12,316 bases of DNA, taken from positions 1 to 12,316 of the forward strand of contig NVVU01000004.1 in the NCBI GenBank assembly GCA_002733485.1, in the 5' to 3' direction. The stretch is from Robiginitomaculum sp. (lineage in GTDB: Bacteria > Pseudomonadota > Alphaproteobacteria > Caulobacterales > Maricaulaceae). This document shows, one piece after another, positions 7,000 through 12,316 of this stretch; position 1 is the stretch's first letter; every line of letters begins with the position of its first letter. Under the pieces are notes generated by a model. It worked only from the letters and a program-made list of their open reading frames with translations. It did no database searches and was not told the origin of the DNA. Both the position numbers and the translations under genes were made by a program.

Positions 7000-7815
7000 A
7001 TGAGCGACCCGATTAAAACGCCCGATGATATTTCCACGGCCCATCATGCATTAAACGCCTGGTGGGAGGCCGCCGGCGTGGAGGTTGCGCCACTGCCAAA
7101 GGCCAGGACGACCAGCGTAAAACTACAATCTCCCCATGCCAGCCCCCCCCGAGCGACCACGTCACCGCCAAATATGCCAGCGGCACCAGAACCAGAACTG
7201 GCCCGCAAGGCAGCCGCCGGTGCCGGTGCCGAAACTCTGGACGCGTTAAAAACCGCGCTTGAAAATTTTGATGCGGGGCCGGTCAAGGCCGGGGCGCGCA
7301 ATACGGTCTTTGCCCGGGGCAATCCCCAGGCCAGTATTATGATTATTGGCGAGGCGCCCGGGCGCGATGAGGATGAACAAGGCCTGCCCTTTGTCGGGGC
7401 CTCGGGGCAATTGCTGGACCGGATGCTGCGGGCGGCGGGCTTTGGTGAAGACGATGTCTACATCACCAATGCGTTTAACTGGCGGCCACCCAAAAACCGC
7501 AAGCCCACACCAGATGAGCTGGCCATGACGCTACCATTTCTGGAGCGCCATATCGCGCTGATAGCACCCAAAATTATTCTGCTGGTGGGCGCCAGTCCGA
7601 TGCAGGCGGTGCTGGGCGTGCGCGAAGGTATTACCCGCGCCCGGGGCCAGTGGCATGATTACACCGTTAAAAATGCGGACGGCACGAATAGCGATAAAAC
7701 CATACCGGCTCTGCCGACCTTCCACCCGGCCTTTTTGTTGCGCGCGCCGCTGGCCAAACGCGATGTCTGGCATGATTTACAAAGCATCCAGGAACGACTG
7801 GCGGCAATGGGGTGA
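7000..7815 (+). CDS. Uracil-DNA glycosylase, family-4-like, lacking Fe-S cysteines
   Basis: The enzyme removes uracil from DNA to start base-excision repair. Motifs of the family 4 group are present: GEAPGRDEDEQGLPFVG (117-133), YITNAFNWRPPKNRKPTPDE (154-173) and TFHPAFLLR (240-248). Unlike classic family 4 enzymes, the 271-residue protein contains no cysteine at all. The position usually read as KCRPP is NWRPP, and the N-terminal Cys pair is replaced in the ENFDAGPVKAGARN stretch, so it cannot hold the 4Fe-4S cluster. I recall a cluster-free class of this kind from Bradyrhizobium (BdiUng). Residues about 31-70 are a Pro/Ala-rich linker that contains an eight-C run at 7143-7150. I choose ATG 7000 because GGGAAAGG (6985-6992) is seven bases upstream; starts at 6994 and 6928 are in frame but have poorer sites. 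A helix-turn-helix gene follows after 3-6 bases. Confidence 0.93.
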   Translation: MSDPIKTPDDISTAHHALNAWWEAAGVEVAPLPKARTTSVKLQSPHASPPRATTSPPNMPAAPEPELARKAAAGAGAETLDALKTALENFDAGPVKAGARNTVFARGNPQASIMIIGEAPGRDEDEQGLPFVGASGQLLDRMLRAAGFGEDDVYITNAFNWRPPKNRKPTPDELAMTLPFLERHIALIAPKIILLVGASPMQAVLGVREGITRARGQWHDYTVKNADGTNSDKTIPALPTFHPAFLLRAPLAKRDVWHDLQSIQERLAAMG

Positions 7816-7818
7816 GAT

Positions 7819-8117
7819 ATGATGACCACCTTAGCCAATGACCTTCGTGAAGGCTTACAAGAGGCCATCGCGCACACCAAGGGTGATATCTCCCTGCCGA
7901 CACGCAGTGTTGACCCCCTGCCCGCCAAAGCCATTCTGCACATCCGTAAAAGTGTATCAAAAAACCGCAAGGATTTTGAGCGCCGCTTTGGCATCCCCGC
8001 CGAAACCTTGCGCGGTTGGGAAACCGGCCTGCGCGTTCCCGACCAAACGGCGCGGGTGTTTTGCGGGTGATTGAACGCGCCGCCGATGAGGTTGAGAAGG
8101 CCGTTGTGGGTGGGTAG
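7819..8117 (+). pseudogene. XRE/HigA-like helix-turn-helix protein, frameshifted near the C-terminus
   Basis: The first frame runs 83 residues from ATG 7819 (or 7822) and stops at 8070. It contains a helix-turn-helix of the antitoxin or XRE kind: KDFERRFGIPAETLRGWETG at about 51-70, then RVPDQTAR, where relatives of this type go on with a helix such as LLRVI. Directly after the TTTT run at 8059-8062 the expected continuation is found in another frame: LRVIERAADEVEKAVVGG, ending in TAG at 8115-8117. One extra T would restore a protein of about 98 residues. So this is either a real one-base loss or a homopolymer sequencing error. Such regulators usually sit next to a RelE/HigB-like toxin; here the upstream neighbour is the glycosylase and the downstream one is only a remnant, so it is an orphan. 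The start overlaps GGGGTGAGAT at the glycosylase stop. Confidence 0.7.
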
Positions 8118-8118
8118 G

Positions 8119-8148
8119 AAGGAGGAATAAGTGAGTAAAATTAACTGA
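8119..8148 (+). pseudogene. Perfect Shine-Dalgarno plus five-codon remnant of a lost gene
   Basis: AAGGAGG at 8119-8125 is a perfect match to the anti-Shine-Dalgarno and lies five bases before GTG 8131. The reading is MSKIN followed by TGA at 8146-8148. The site sits two bases after the end of the repaired frame of the helix-turn-helix gene, exactly where the second gene of an operon would start. It looks like the head of a co-transcribed gene cut off where the AT-rich stretch begins. A chance match or a very short leader peptide is the alternative. Confidence 0.4.
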
Positions 8149-8548
8149 TGCTTTTACACATACCATCGAAAACTCCGTAGGGTGTGCTTAATGCTAAAGC
8201 TTTGCTTAATTTTGAAAAATTTCCTTTTAGCGTTAAGGGCTGGAATGATGATTCAAAAATTTGATACATATTGCCGACTTCTTTGATATAGCCATAATAT
8301 TCGACCACCTCATTTGGAATTTCCAATTGTACATTTCCATCAGATTCACTCCACAAGCCAACCCACCACCTATACTCCTCAAGTTTGATATATAAACTCT
8401 CAGACTTATCTCCTACTTGGTATTTAAGAGTGCCCACACATTCATAATTACTCACCCTACTTGAATAATTGGACGTAACCCCAAAAATTAATACGGACAA
8501 AAAGCCTAAGAACAGCAATGCCATGGCAATTACTTTTATAATACGCAT
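8141..8548 (-). CDS. Hypothetical membrane-anchored protein, AT-rich
   Basis: I do not recognise this 135-residue protein. It has one N-terminal hydrophobic segment (about 5-24, after a short basic MRIIK), then a probably periplasmic domain rich in beta-forming and aromatic residues (YRWWVGLW at 59-66, VVEYYGYI at 81-88). Two cysteines (37 and 131) could form a disulfide. It could be an anchored or secreted protein. ATG 8548 is preferred over ATG 8554 because AGG lies eight bases before it. G/C is 21 of 60 in both 8161-8220 and 8461-8520, far below the neighbours, which suggests acquisition by transfer. Its stop codon overlaps the MSKIN remnant on the other strand. No homologue can be named from memory. 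Confidence 0.6.
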   Translation of the reverse strand: MRIIKVIAMALLFLGFLSVLIFGVTSNYSSRVSNYECVGTLKYQVGDKSESLYIKLEEYRWWVGLWSESDGNVQLEIPNEVVEYYGYIKEVGNMYQIFESSFQPLTLKGNFSKLSKALALSTPYGVFDGMCKSIS

Positions 8549-8621
8549 ATACATTGCCTAATTTTTATTATTTCCTTCTTTACTAATGCATTTTAAATCA
8601 AATTCACCCGTTGTACAATAA

Positions 8622-8725
8622 CATGCTTCGACAAGCTCAGCATGCAAGCATCCGTCTTCCCGGCGAAGGCCGGGATCCAAATTGAGGCATCACTATGGAT
8701 TGCGGCCTTCGCCGCAATGACGAAT
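8622..8725. repeat. Cluster of three palindromic repeat units (REP-like)
   Basis: Three hairpins follow each other in the intergenic DNA. The first is CATGCT...AGCATG (8622-8644) around the TTCGACAAGCTCAG core shared with the repeat inside the partial TolB/TPR gene. The second is TCCCGGC-GAAG-GCCGGGA (8658-8675). The third is ATTGCGGC-CTTC-GCCGCAAT (8699-8718). The second and third share the CGAAGGCC core in opposite orientation, as in a REP pair. None is followed by a T run, so they are not classical terminators. The cluster marks the right edge of the AT-rich cassette. Confidence 0.75.
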
Positions 8726-8765
8726 AGTCTGTTATCATACCCCTGCCTTTCCCGAACGACATTGG

Positions 8766-9080
8766 ATGCAAAATTTGAAACCCGATTTGCATTTTGAGTT
8801 TAGCGCCGCGCTGTGGCTGTATCCCGGCAAGGCGGCCTGGCATTTCGTCACGGTTCCCAAGGCCATATCCGAAGAGATCAAATTTTTTACCAGTGCCAAT
8901 AAAACCGCCTGGGGGTCGGTGCGGGTGAGCGTGTGCATCGGGCAAAGCCAATGGAACACCTCGCTGTTTCCTGATAAAAGATCCGGGTGTTACTTCCTGC
9001 CCATCAAGGCAGAGATCCGCAAGAAAGAAAAAATCAGTCCCCATGATGAGGTGAGCATCCGGCTTGATGTGCTCGTTTAG
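8766..9080 (+). CDS. DUF1905 domain protein
   Basis: The whole 104-residue protein is one DUF1905-type domain, a small beta-barrel-like family of unknown function. Matching signatures are AWHFVTVPKAISEEIK (24-39), AWGSVRVSVCIGQSQW (48-63), TSLFPDKRSGCYFLPIKAEIRK (split here by function: phosphate-like TSLFPDK at 65-71 and LPIKAEIRK at 78-86), and a closing EVSIRLDV strand. The start ATG 8766 is the only one that keeps the first strand, but no strong Shine-Dalgarno precedes it (only TTGG). It stands alone, 41 bases after the repeat cluster and 167 bases before the next gene. Single-domain versions are common; some relatives fuse it to a YdeI-like (OmdA) region, which is absent here. The family call is secure from the motifs; the cellular role is unknown. 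Confidence 0.85.
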   Translation: MQNLKPDLHFEFSAALWLYPGKAAWHFVTVPKAISEEIKFFTSANKTAWGSVRVSVCIGQSQWNTSLFPDKRSGCYFLPIKAEIRKKEKISPHDEVSIRLDVLV

Positions 9081-9188
9081 CCTCTCAGACCAAAAATAAA
9101 CACACGCCGACAAGGGCAACAAAACAAAGGGTTATCATTTTACGATGCCCCATTTGGTCGATTATTTATAACATAATGTCCAATATAT

Positions 9189-9217
9189 TTGACTTTGTGT
9201 TTGCAATTCCTTACATA
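9189..9217 (+). promoter_or_regulatory. Candidate sigma-70-type promoter for the membrane protein/XRE pair
   Basis: TTGACT (9189-9194) and TACATA (9212-9217) are 17 bases apart, in an AT-rich stretch ending 30 bases before the ATG at 9248. The -35 box matches the consensus at five of six positions but the -10 only at three of six, so this is a moderate candidate. The XRE protein encoded downstream could act here; no clear operator repeat is visible. Confidence 0.35.
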
Positions 9218-9234
9218 TCCCACATAGAAATCAC

Positions 9235-9241
9235 AAGGAAG
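9235..9241 (+). promoter_or_regulatory. Ribosome binding site fixing the membrane-protein start
   Basis: AAGGAAG lies six bases before ATG 9248. The in-frame ATG at 9176 would add 24 residues that overlap the candidate promoter and has no comparable site, so 9248 is the likely start. Confidence 0.7.
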
Positions 9242-9247
9242 AACAAA

Positions 9248-9724
9248 ATGTCTCTCAAAATATGGTCGTCTTTTTCAAATCGTGAAAAGAACATTATGGG
9301 CGCCATGGCGCTGGATGGGGCGGTGACCCTGTATTATTTTTCACACGTCATGGCGCTGAATGGCGAACCAAGTCTGAACAGTCTGGCCATGGGAATATTG
9401 GTTGGCAAAACCATTGTCCTCTCGATAGTGCTGGCCATTGTTCTGCATATGCTGATCAACGGACGCAAAGACCCCGAAGTCGCCGACGAGCGCGATAGCG
9501 CCTTTGAGGGCAAGGCCAATGCCATTGCCTATGTGGTTTTATTGCTGGGCGTGATTATCGTTATGGGGGGCGTTCTCACGGGCAGTTGGTTTGATGCTGC
9601 CTTCGCGGCGACCAGTTTCATCAACACACCGTTTTTTGTCTTTCATGCGCTGGTGCTGGCCATTACCGCCTCGGACTTTGCCCGCCACAGCGCGCAACTG
9701 GTTTTCTATCGGCGGGGATATTGA
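9248..9724 (+). CDS. Four-helix membrane protein (DUF2178-like), partner of XRE regulator
   Basis: The 158-residue protein has four hydrophobic segments (about 16-34, 46-70, 92-112 and 126-142). Between helices 2 and 3 is a charged cytoplasmic loop with NGRKDPEVADERDSAFEGKA (71-90). The DER(D/E)...KA motif just before a helix resembles the DUF2178 type of small membrane proteins, which are often paired with a small helix-turn-helix regulator. The gene stops one base before the regulator begins, so the two are a single unit. Function is unknown: sensing of a membrane-active stress, or a target whose expression the regulator controls, are both possible. The start was chosen from the AAGGAAG site. 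The family assignment is tentative; the topology and pairing are directly visible. Confidence 0.75.
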   Translation: MSLKIWSSFSNREKNIMGAMALDGAVTLYYFSHVMALNGEPSLNSLAMGILVGKTIVLSIVLAIVLHMLINGRKDPEVADERDSAFEGKANAIAYVVLLLGVIIVMGGVLTGSWFDAAFAATSFINTPFFVFHALVLAITASDFARHSAQLVFYRRGY

Positions 9725-9725
9725 G

Positions 9726-9953
9726 ATGGTCAAAAAGACGCCCTGCAATATCCGCAATACCATTCGGTCTTTACGCTTTCATGCGGGTGAGATGACACAA
9801 GCCGAGCTGGCCGAGAAAATCGGCGTCACCCGGCAAACCGTTTTGGCCATCGAGGCGGCGAAATACCCGCCCTCGCTTGAGCTGGCCTTTCGCATCGCCG
9901 AGGTTTTTGATGTGCCCCTGAGCGAGGTGTTCATGCGCGAAGACCAAAAGTAA
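9726..9953 (+). CDS. XRE-family transcriptional regulator (small, YgzD-like)
   Basis: This 75-residue protein is a single Cro/CI-type helix-turn-helix. NIRNTIRSLRF leads into MTQAELAEKIGVTRQTVLAIE (23-43), the recognition-helix region, followed by YPPSLELAFRIAEVFDVPLSEVF, the classic closing helices of the compact XRE group. ATG 9726 comes one base after the TGA of the membrane protein and the frame begins with MVKKTP; a longer in-frame reading from 9591 lies inside the upstream gene and is not credible. There is no ligand or dimerisation domain beyond the helix-turn-helix, so it probably binds DNA as a small dimer and may control its own operon. It converges on mmsA, with a hairpin pair between. 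Confidence 0.9.
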   Translation: MVKKTPCNIRNTIRSLRFHAGEMTQAELAEKIGVTRQTVLAIEAAKYPPSLELAFRIAEVFDVPLSEVFMREDQK

Positions 9954-9964
9954 ATAATGGCGCC

Positions 9965-10034
9965 ACCCCGGTAAAAGCCGGGGTCCAGTAATACGGCAAT
10001 TCATGACCTGGATTACCCGGACAGGCCGGGTAAT
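9965..10034. repeat. Two GC-rich hairpins between convergent genes (REP pair, possible terminator)
   Basis: ACCCCGG-TAAAAG-CCGGGGT (9965-9984) and ATTACCCGG-ACAGG-CCGGGTAAT (10012-10034) form stems of 7 and 9 pairs. The spacer contains CCAG...CTGG, so the block is roughly symmetrical, as expected for an inverted pair of repeat units. It lies between the plus-strand XRE gene (ends 9953) and minus-strand mmsA (ends 10064). No T run follows on either strand, so a repeat is a better call than an intrinsic terminator, although it may still slow or protect transcripts from both sides. Confidence 0.65.
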
Positions 10035-10063
10035 GACAGCCCGTTATTTATCCTGATACCCAC

Positions 10064-11563
10064 TCATCCCATGGTGGGTATAATAAAGCTCTGATCCTCG
10101 ACCGAGCCATCGGGCCAGCGCTGGGTGATGGTTTTGATCTTGGTCCAAAAGCGCACCCCTTCGGTGCCGTGCTGGTTGGTATCGGCAAAGGCCGAACGTT
10201 TCCAGCCGCCAAAGGTGTGATAGGCCACTGGCACCGGGATCGGTACATTAATGCCGACCATGCCGACCTGTACTTTAGACGCAAATTCACGGGCTGCCAG
10301 ACCGTTGCGGGTAAAAATGGCCACGCCATTGCCGTATTGGTGGTTGGAGGGCAGCGCCGCTGCTTCTTCCAGGGTTTCGGTGCGCACCACTTGCAAAACC
10401 GGGCCAAATATCTCGTCCTTGTAGGACTTCATATCGGCGGTCACATTATCAAACAGCGTCGGCCCAACGAAGAAGCCACCTTCCTGACCAGGCACGGTGA
10501 GGCCGCGCCCATCGATCAGCAATTTTCCGCCCTCGTCCTCGCACATGGCGATATAGTTCTCGACCCGGGCCTTGTGCGCCGCACTTACCACCGGGCCGTA
10601 ATGGGCATTGGCGTCGGTAGAGATACCGACTTTCAGCTTTTTGATTTCCGGCATTATGCGGGCAATAAATTCATCGGCCGTAGCCGCGCCCACGGGCACC
10701 GCCACGGGCAGAGCCATACAGCGTTCCCCCGCCGAGCCAAAGGCCGCGCCCAGAAAGTCGCGCACCACCTGATCCATATCCGCGTCTGGCATAATAATGC
10801 CGTGGTTCTTTGCTCCGGCCATGGCCTGCACCCGCTTGCCGTTGGCTGCGCCGGTCTGGTAGACATAGTGCGCAATATCAGACGAGCCAACAAAGCTGAT
10901 GGCCCGCACATCGGGGTGCGTGAGCAGGGCATCCACGGCTTCCTTATCGCCATTAACGACGTTTAGCACACCCGCCGGTGCGCCGGCCTCCATAAACAGT
11001 TCAGCCAGACGCAAGGGCACTGATGGATCTTTTTCGGATGGCTTCAAAATAAAGGTATTGCCGCACGCAATGGCCACGCCAAACATCCACATGGGGATCA
11101 TGGCGGGGAAGTTGAACGGGGTGATACCGGCCACCACGCCCAGAGGCTGGTGCATGGAATAAACATCAATGCCGGGGCCGGCTCCTTCGGTGTATTCGCC
11201 CTTTTGAAGGTGCGGAATGCCGCAGGCAAATTCGATCACTTCCATGCCGCGCTGCACATCGCCTTTTGAGTCCGCAACCACCTTGCCGTGCTCGGCAGAG
11301 AGCAATTCGGCCAGCTCGTCCATATGCTCTTCCAAAAGGGATTTGAACTTGAACATCACCCGCGCCCGGCGCTGGGGGTTCATCGCCGACCAGGCCGGAA
11401 ACGCCGCCTGGGCCGCCGCCACGGCCTCGCTCATTTCAGCCACAGAGGCCAAAGGCGTCTTGGCCTGCACCGCGCCGGTATTAGGGTCAAACACATCGGA
11501 AAACCGACCGGATTTGCCAGATACGGTTTCGCCATTGATAAAGTGGGTTAGCTCGCGGGTCAT
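10064..11563 (-). CDS. mmsA: Methylmalonate-semialdehyde dehydrogenase (CoA-acylating)
   Basis: MmsA converts methylmalonate semialdehyde (valine breakdown) or malonate semialdehyde (inositol breakdown) to propionyl-CoA or acetyl-CoA with NAD+ and CoA and release of CO2, in the cytoplasm. The 499-residue protein has the aldehyde-dehydrogenase fold and the MMSDH signatures: GITPFNFPAMIPMWMFG with Asn151, FILKPSEKDPS with Lys174, GAKNHGIIMPDAD (250-262) and the catalytic Cys282 in GSAGERCMALPVAV. The glutamate that acts as general base in hydrolytic relatives lies in this GAKNHG region and is replaced by Asn, as expected for CoA-acylating members. The C-terminus has the usual FGGWKRSAFAD. ATG 11563 has AAGGA at 11572-11576, eight bases upstream. 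No other valine or inositol genes are adjacent, so it may be expressed alone or from sixA. The call is very secure. Confidence 0.96.
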   Translation of the reverse strand: MTRELTHFINGETVSGKSGRFSDVFDPNTGAVQAKTPLASVAEMSEAVAAAQAAFPAWSAMNPQRRARVMFKFKSLLEEHMDELAELLSAEHGKVVADSKGDVQRGMEVIEFACGIPHLQKGEYTEGAGPGIDVYSMHQPLGVVAGITPFNFPAMIPMWMFGVAIACGNTFILKPSEKDPSVPLRLAELFMEAGAPAGVLNVVNGDKEAVDALLTHPDVRAISFVGSSDIAHYVYQTGAANGKRVQAMAGAKNHGIIMPDADMDQVVRDFLGAAFGSAGERCMALPVAVPVGAATADEFIARIMPEIKKLKVGISTDANAHYGPVVSAAHKARVENYIAMCEDEGGKLLIDGRGLTVPGQEGGFFVGPTLFDNVTADMKSYKDEIFGPVLQVVRTETLEEAAALPSNHQYGNGVAIFTRNGLAAREFASKVQVGMVGINVPIPVPVAYHTFGGWKRSAFADTNQHGTEGVRFWTKIKTITQRWPDGSVEDQSFIIPTMG

Positions 11564-11584
11564 GATGATGGTCCTTGCATTTTG

Positions 11585-11604
11585 GGCACCTCTTAACGGG
11601 TGCC
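11585..11604. other. Small hairpin in the sixA-mmsA gap
   Basis: GGCACC (11585-11590) pairs with GGTGCC (11599-11604) around an eight-base loop, just upstream of the mmsA ribosome binding site. A second imperfect inverted repeat, GTGATACGC (11617-11625) with GCGTATGTCAC (11651-11661), lies beside it. No T run follows, so these are not clear terminators. A leader structure or an operator is possible, with little to support either. Confidence 0.25.
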
Positions 11605-11680
11605 GTTATCTCATGCGTGATACGCCCGGTCACGGCGCACGTCCAGATGCGCGTATGTCACAGCGCCCAAAGTCATGAAC

Positions 11681-12244
11681 TCATACCCTGGGGTCAAAGA
11701 GCGCCGCCAGACGCGGGCCTTCCTCGCGCAGCTCAAACGCCGCCGCCCAGCCGGTCTTGAACTGGCCGTTTAAGTGATGCGAGGCCGGTCCGTCATGATC
11801 AAAGCCTTCATCCAGTAACTGGTGCGCCAAAATTGCAATGCCGGGATTATGGCCAATCAGTGCCAGGCATTTGCCGCTGCCCCCCTGTTGGCGGACCTCT
11901 TCGGCTAGGGTCTTGGGTGATGCCAGATACAATTTTTCTTCAAAAACCACCGGGCAGGCACCCATTGCCATGGCCTCCCAGGTGTTTCTGGTCCGCTCTG
12001 CGGTGGAAACAATGGCCAGATCCGGCACCCAGTTTTCCCGCCGCAGGATGTCGCCAAGTTGATGCGCGTGCTCCTGTCCCTTTGCGGAAAGCGGGCGCCC
12101 GTGATCTCCCGGTTCGCGCCCAAAGGCGGCGGCTTTGGCATGGCGAATGAGAAGCAGTTTTTGCACGATTTGACCCGAATCAGATGGATGGTTACCGTCC
12201 AGTATGCGCTTTTTTATATTTTTTGTGGCGGTTTCGCTCTTCAT
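11681..12244 (-). CDS. sixA: SixA-type histidine phosphatase (phosphohistidine phosphatase)
   Basis: SixA-like enzymes of the histidine-phosphatase (RHG) superfamily remove phosphate from phosphohistidine on signalling or phosphotransfer proteins in the cytoplasm. The catalytic motif is LLLIRHAKA with His35 as the expected phospho-acceptor. It is followed by HGRPLSAKGQEHA (48-60), STAERTRNTW with the phosphate-binding arginines (80-89) and the second catalytic histidine in IGHNPG (130-135). The 187-residue length exceeds the usual 150-160 because of about 30 extra basic and polar residues before the RHAK strand. A GTG at Val27 would give a more typical N-terminus, so the start may be internal; neither site has a strong Shine-Dalgarno. 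It is 117 bases upstream of mmsA in the same direction. The actual substrate protein is unknown, so the sixA name describes the family only. Confidence 0.85.
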   Translation of the reverse strand: MKSETATKNIKKRILDGNHPSDSGQIVQKLLLIRHAKAAAFGREPGDHGRPLSAKGQEHAHQLGDILRRENWVPDLAIVSTAERTRNTWEAMAMGACPVVFEEKLYLASPKTLAEEVRQQGGSGKCLALIGHNPGIAILAHQLLDEGFDHDGPASHHLNGQFKTGWAAAFELREEGPRLAALFDPRV

Positions 12245-12316
12245 AGCTTCGCTTCAGTTTACATGGATTTCGCCCTATTTTTATATCGGGGCGGTATTTT
12301 TCGGCATAATGGTGCT
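12245..12316. other. Right-edge intergenic sequence, no supportable gene
   Basis: The last 72 bases are upstream of sixA. A plus-strand frame starting at ATG 12263 stays open to the edge, and another plus frame reads as hydrophobic (YFYIGAVFFGIMV). Either could be the start of a gene, but the stretch is too short to decide. I see no strong promoter or terminator. Confidence 0.3.

Noticed and set aside
7819..8117. Complete toxin-antitoxin system
   Set aside because: Only an antitoxin-like HTH gene is present. The upstream gene is a DNA glycosylase and the downstream one is a five-codon remnant, so no toxin can be supported.
8622..8725. Start of a CRISPR array
   Set aside because: The hairpins differ from one another and are not evenly spaced, and there are no repeated direct repeats or cas genes.
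8637..9122. A 161-residue open frame on the minus strand
   Set aside because: It is antisense to the DUF1905 gene and runs through the repeat cluster; the plus-strand protein has clear family motifs.
9965..10034. Bidirectional intrinsic terminator
   Set aside because: The stems are strong, but no T run follows on either strand; an inverted repeat-unit pair explains the symmetry better. A secondary role in termination is not excluded.
10169..10966. A 265-residue open frame on the plus strand
   Set aside because: It lies wholly antisense to mmsA, whose protein is unmistakable. Its translation is rich in His, Arg and Gly with no domain pattern, as expected for the opposite strand of GC-rich coding DNA.

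Overview
The window looks like a piece of an alphaproteobacterial chromosome. The evidence is a compact minus-strand run of an electron-transfer-flavoprotein:ubiquinone oxidoreductase (ETF-QO), a TPR lipoprotein and IspE. It is supported by mmsA and sixA, a cysteine-free family-4-like uracil-DNA glycosylase, and palindromic repeats with CTTCGA...CTCAGGATGAGG or GGCCTTCGCC cores. The order cannot be fixed from sequence alone. Coding DNA is mostly GC-rich (45 of 60 bases in 7381-7440), with two AT-rich patches: the 3' part of the 539-2437 gene and 8141-8620.

Layout. (1) 1-2437, minus strand: two tandem paralogues of a three-helix membrane protein with a TolB-like domain. The downstream copy runs off the left edge, and the genes join by a TGATG stop/start overlap. 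Each carries, in frame and at the same interdomain position, an inverted pair of palindromic repeat units. (2) 2526-6863, minus strand: ETF-QO, TPR lipoprotein and ispE in one probable transcription unit; ispE starts with TTG inside the lipoprotein stop region. (3) 7000-8148, plus strand: uracil-DNA glycosylase, a frameshifted orphan helix-turn-helix (antitoxin-like) gene, then a perfect ribosome binding site leading into a five-codon remnant. (4) 8141-8725: an AT-rich cassette with one unknown membrane-anchored protein, bounded on the right by repeat hairpins. (5) 8766-9953, plus strand: a DUF1905 protein, then a two-gene unit of a four-helix membrane protein and an XRE regulator. (6) 9965-10034: a pair of hairpins between convergent genes. 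(7) 10064-12244, minus strand: mmsA (methylmalonate-semialdehyde dehydrogenase) and sixA (phosphohistidine phosphatase).

How the parts relate. ETF-QO and MmsA both serve catabolism (electrons from acyl-CoA or amino-acid dehydrogenases; valine or inositol breakdown). IspE makes isoprenoid precursors, which include the ubiquinone tail that ETF-QO reduces; this link is an inference, not proof of joint control. The most unusual features are the in-frame repeat pairs in the TolB/TPR paralogues and the disrupted junction around 8070-8150. I did not find a defence system, CRISPR array, transposase, prophage or RNA gene.
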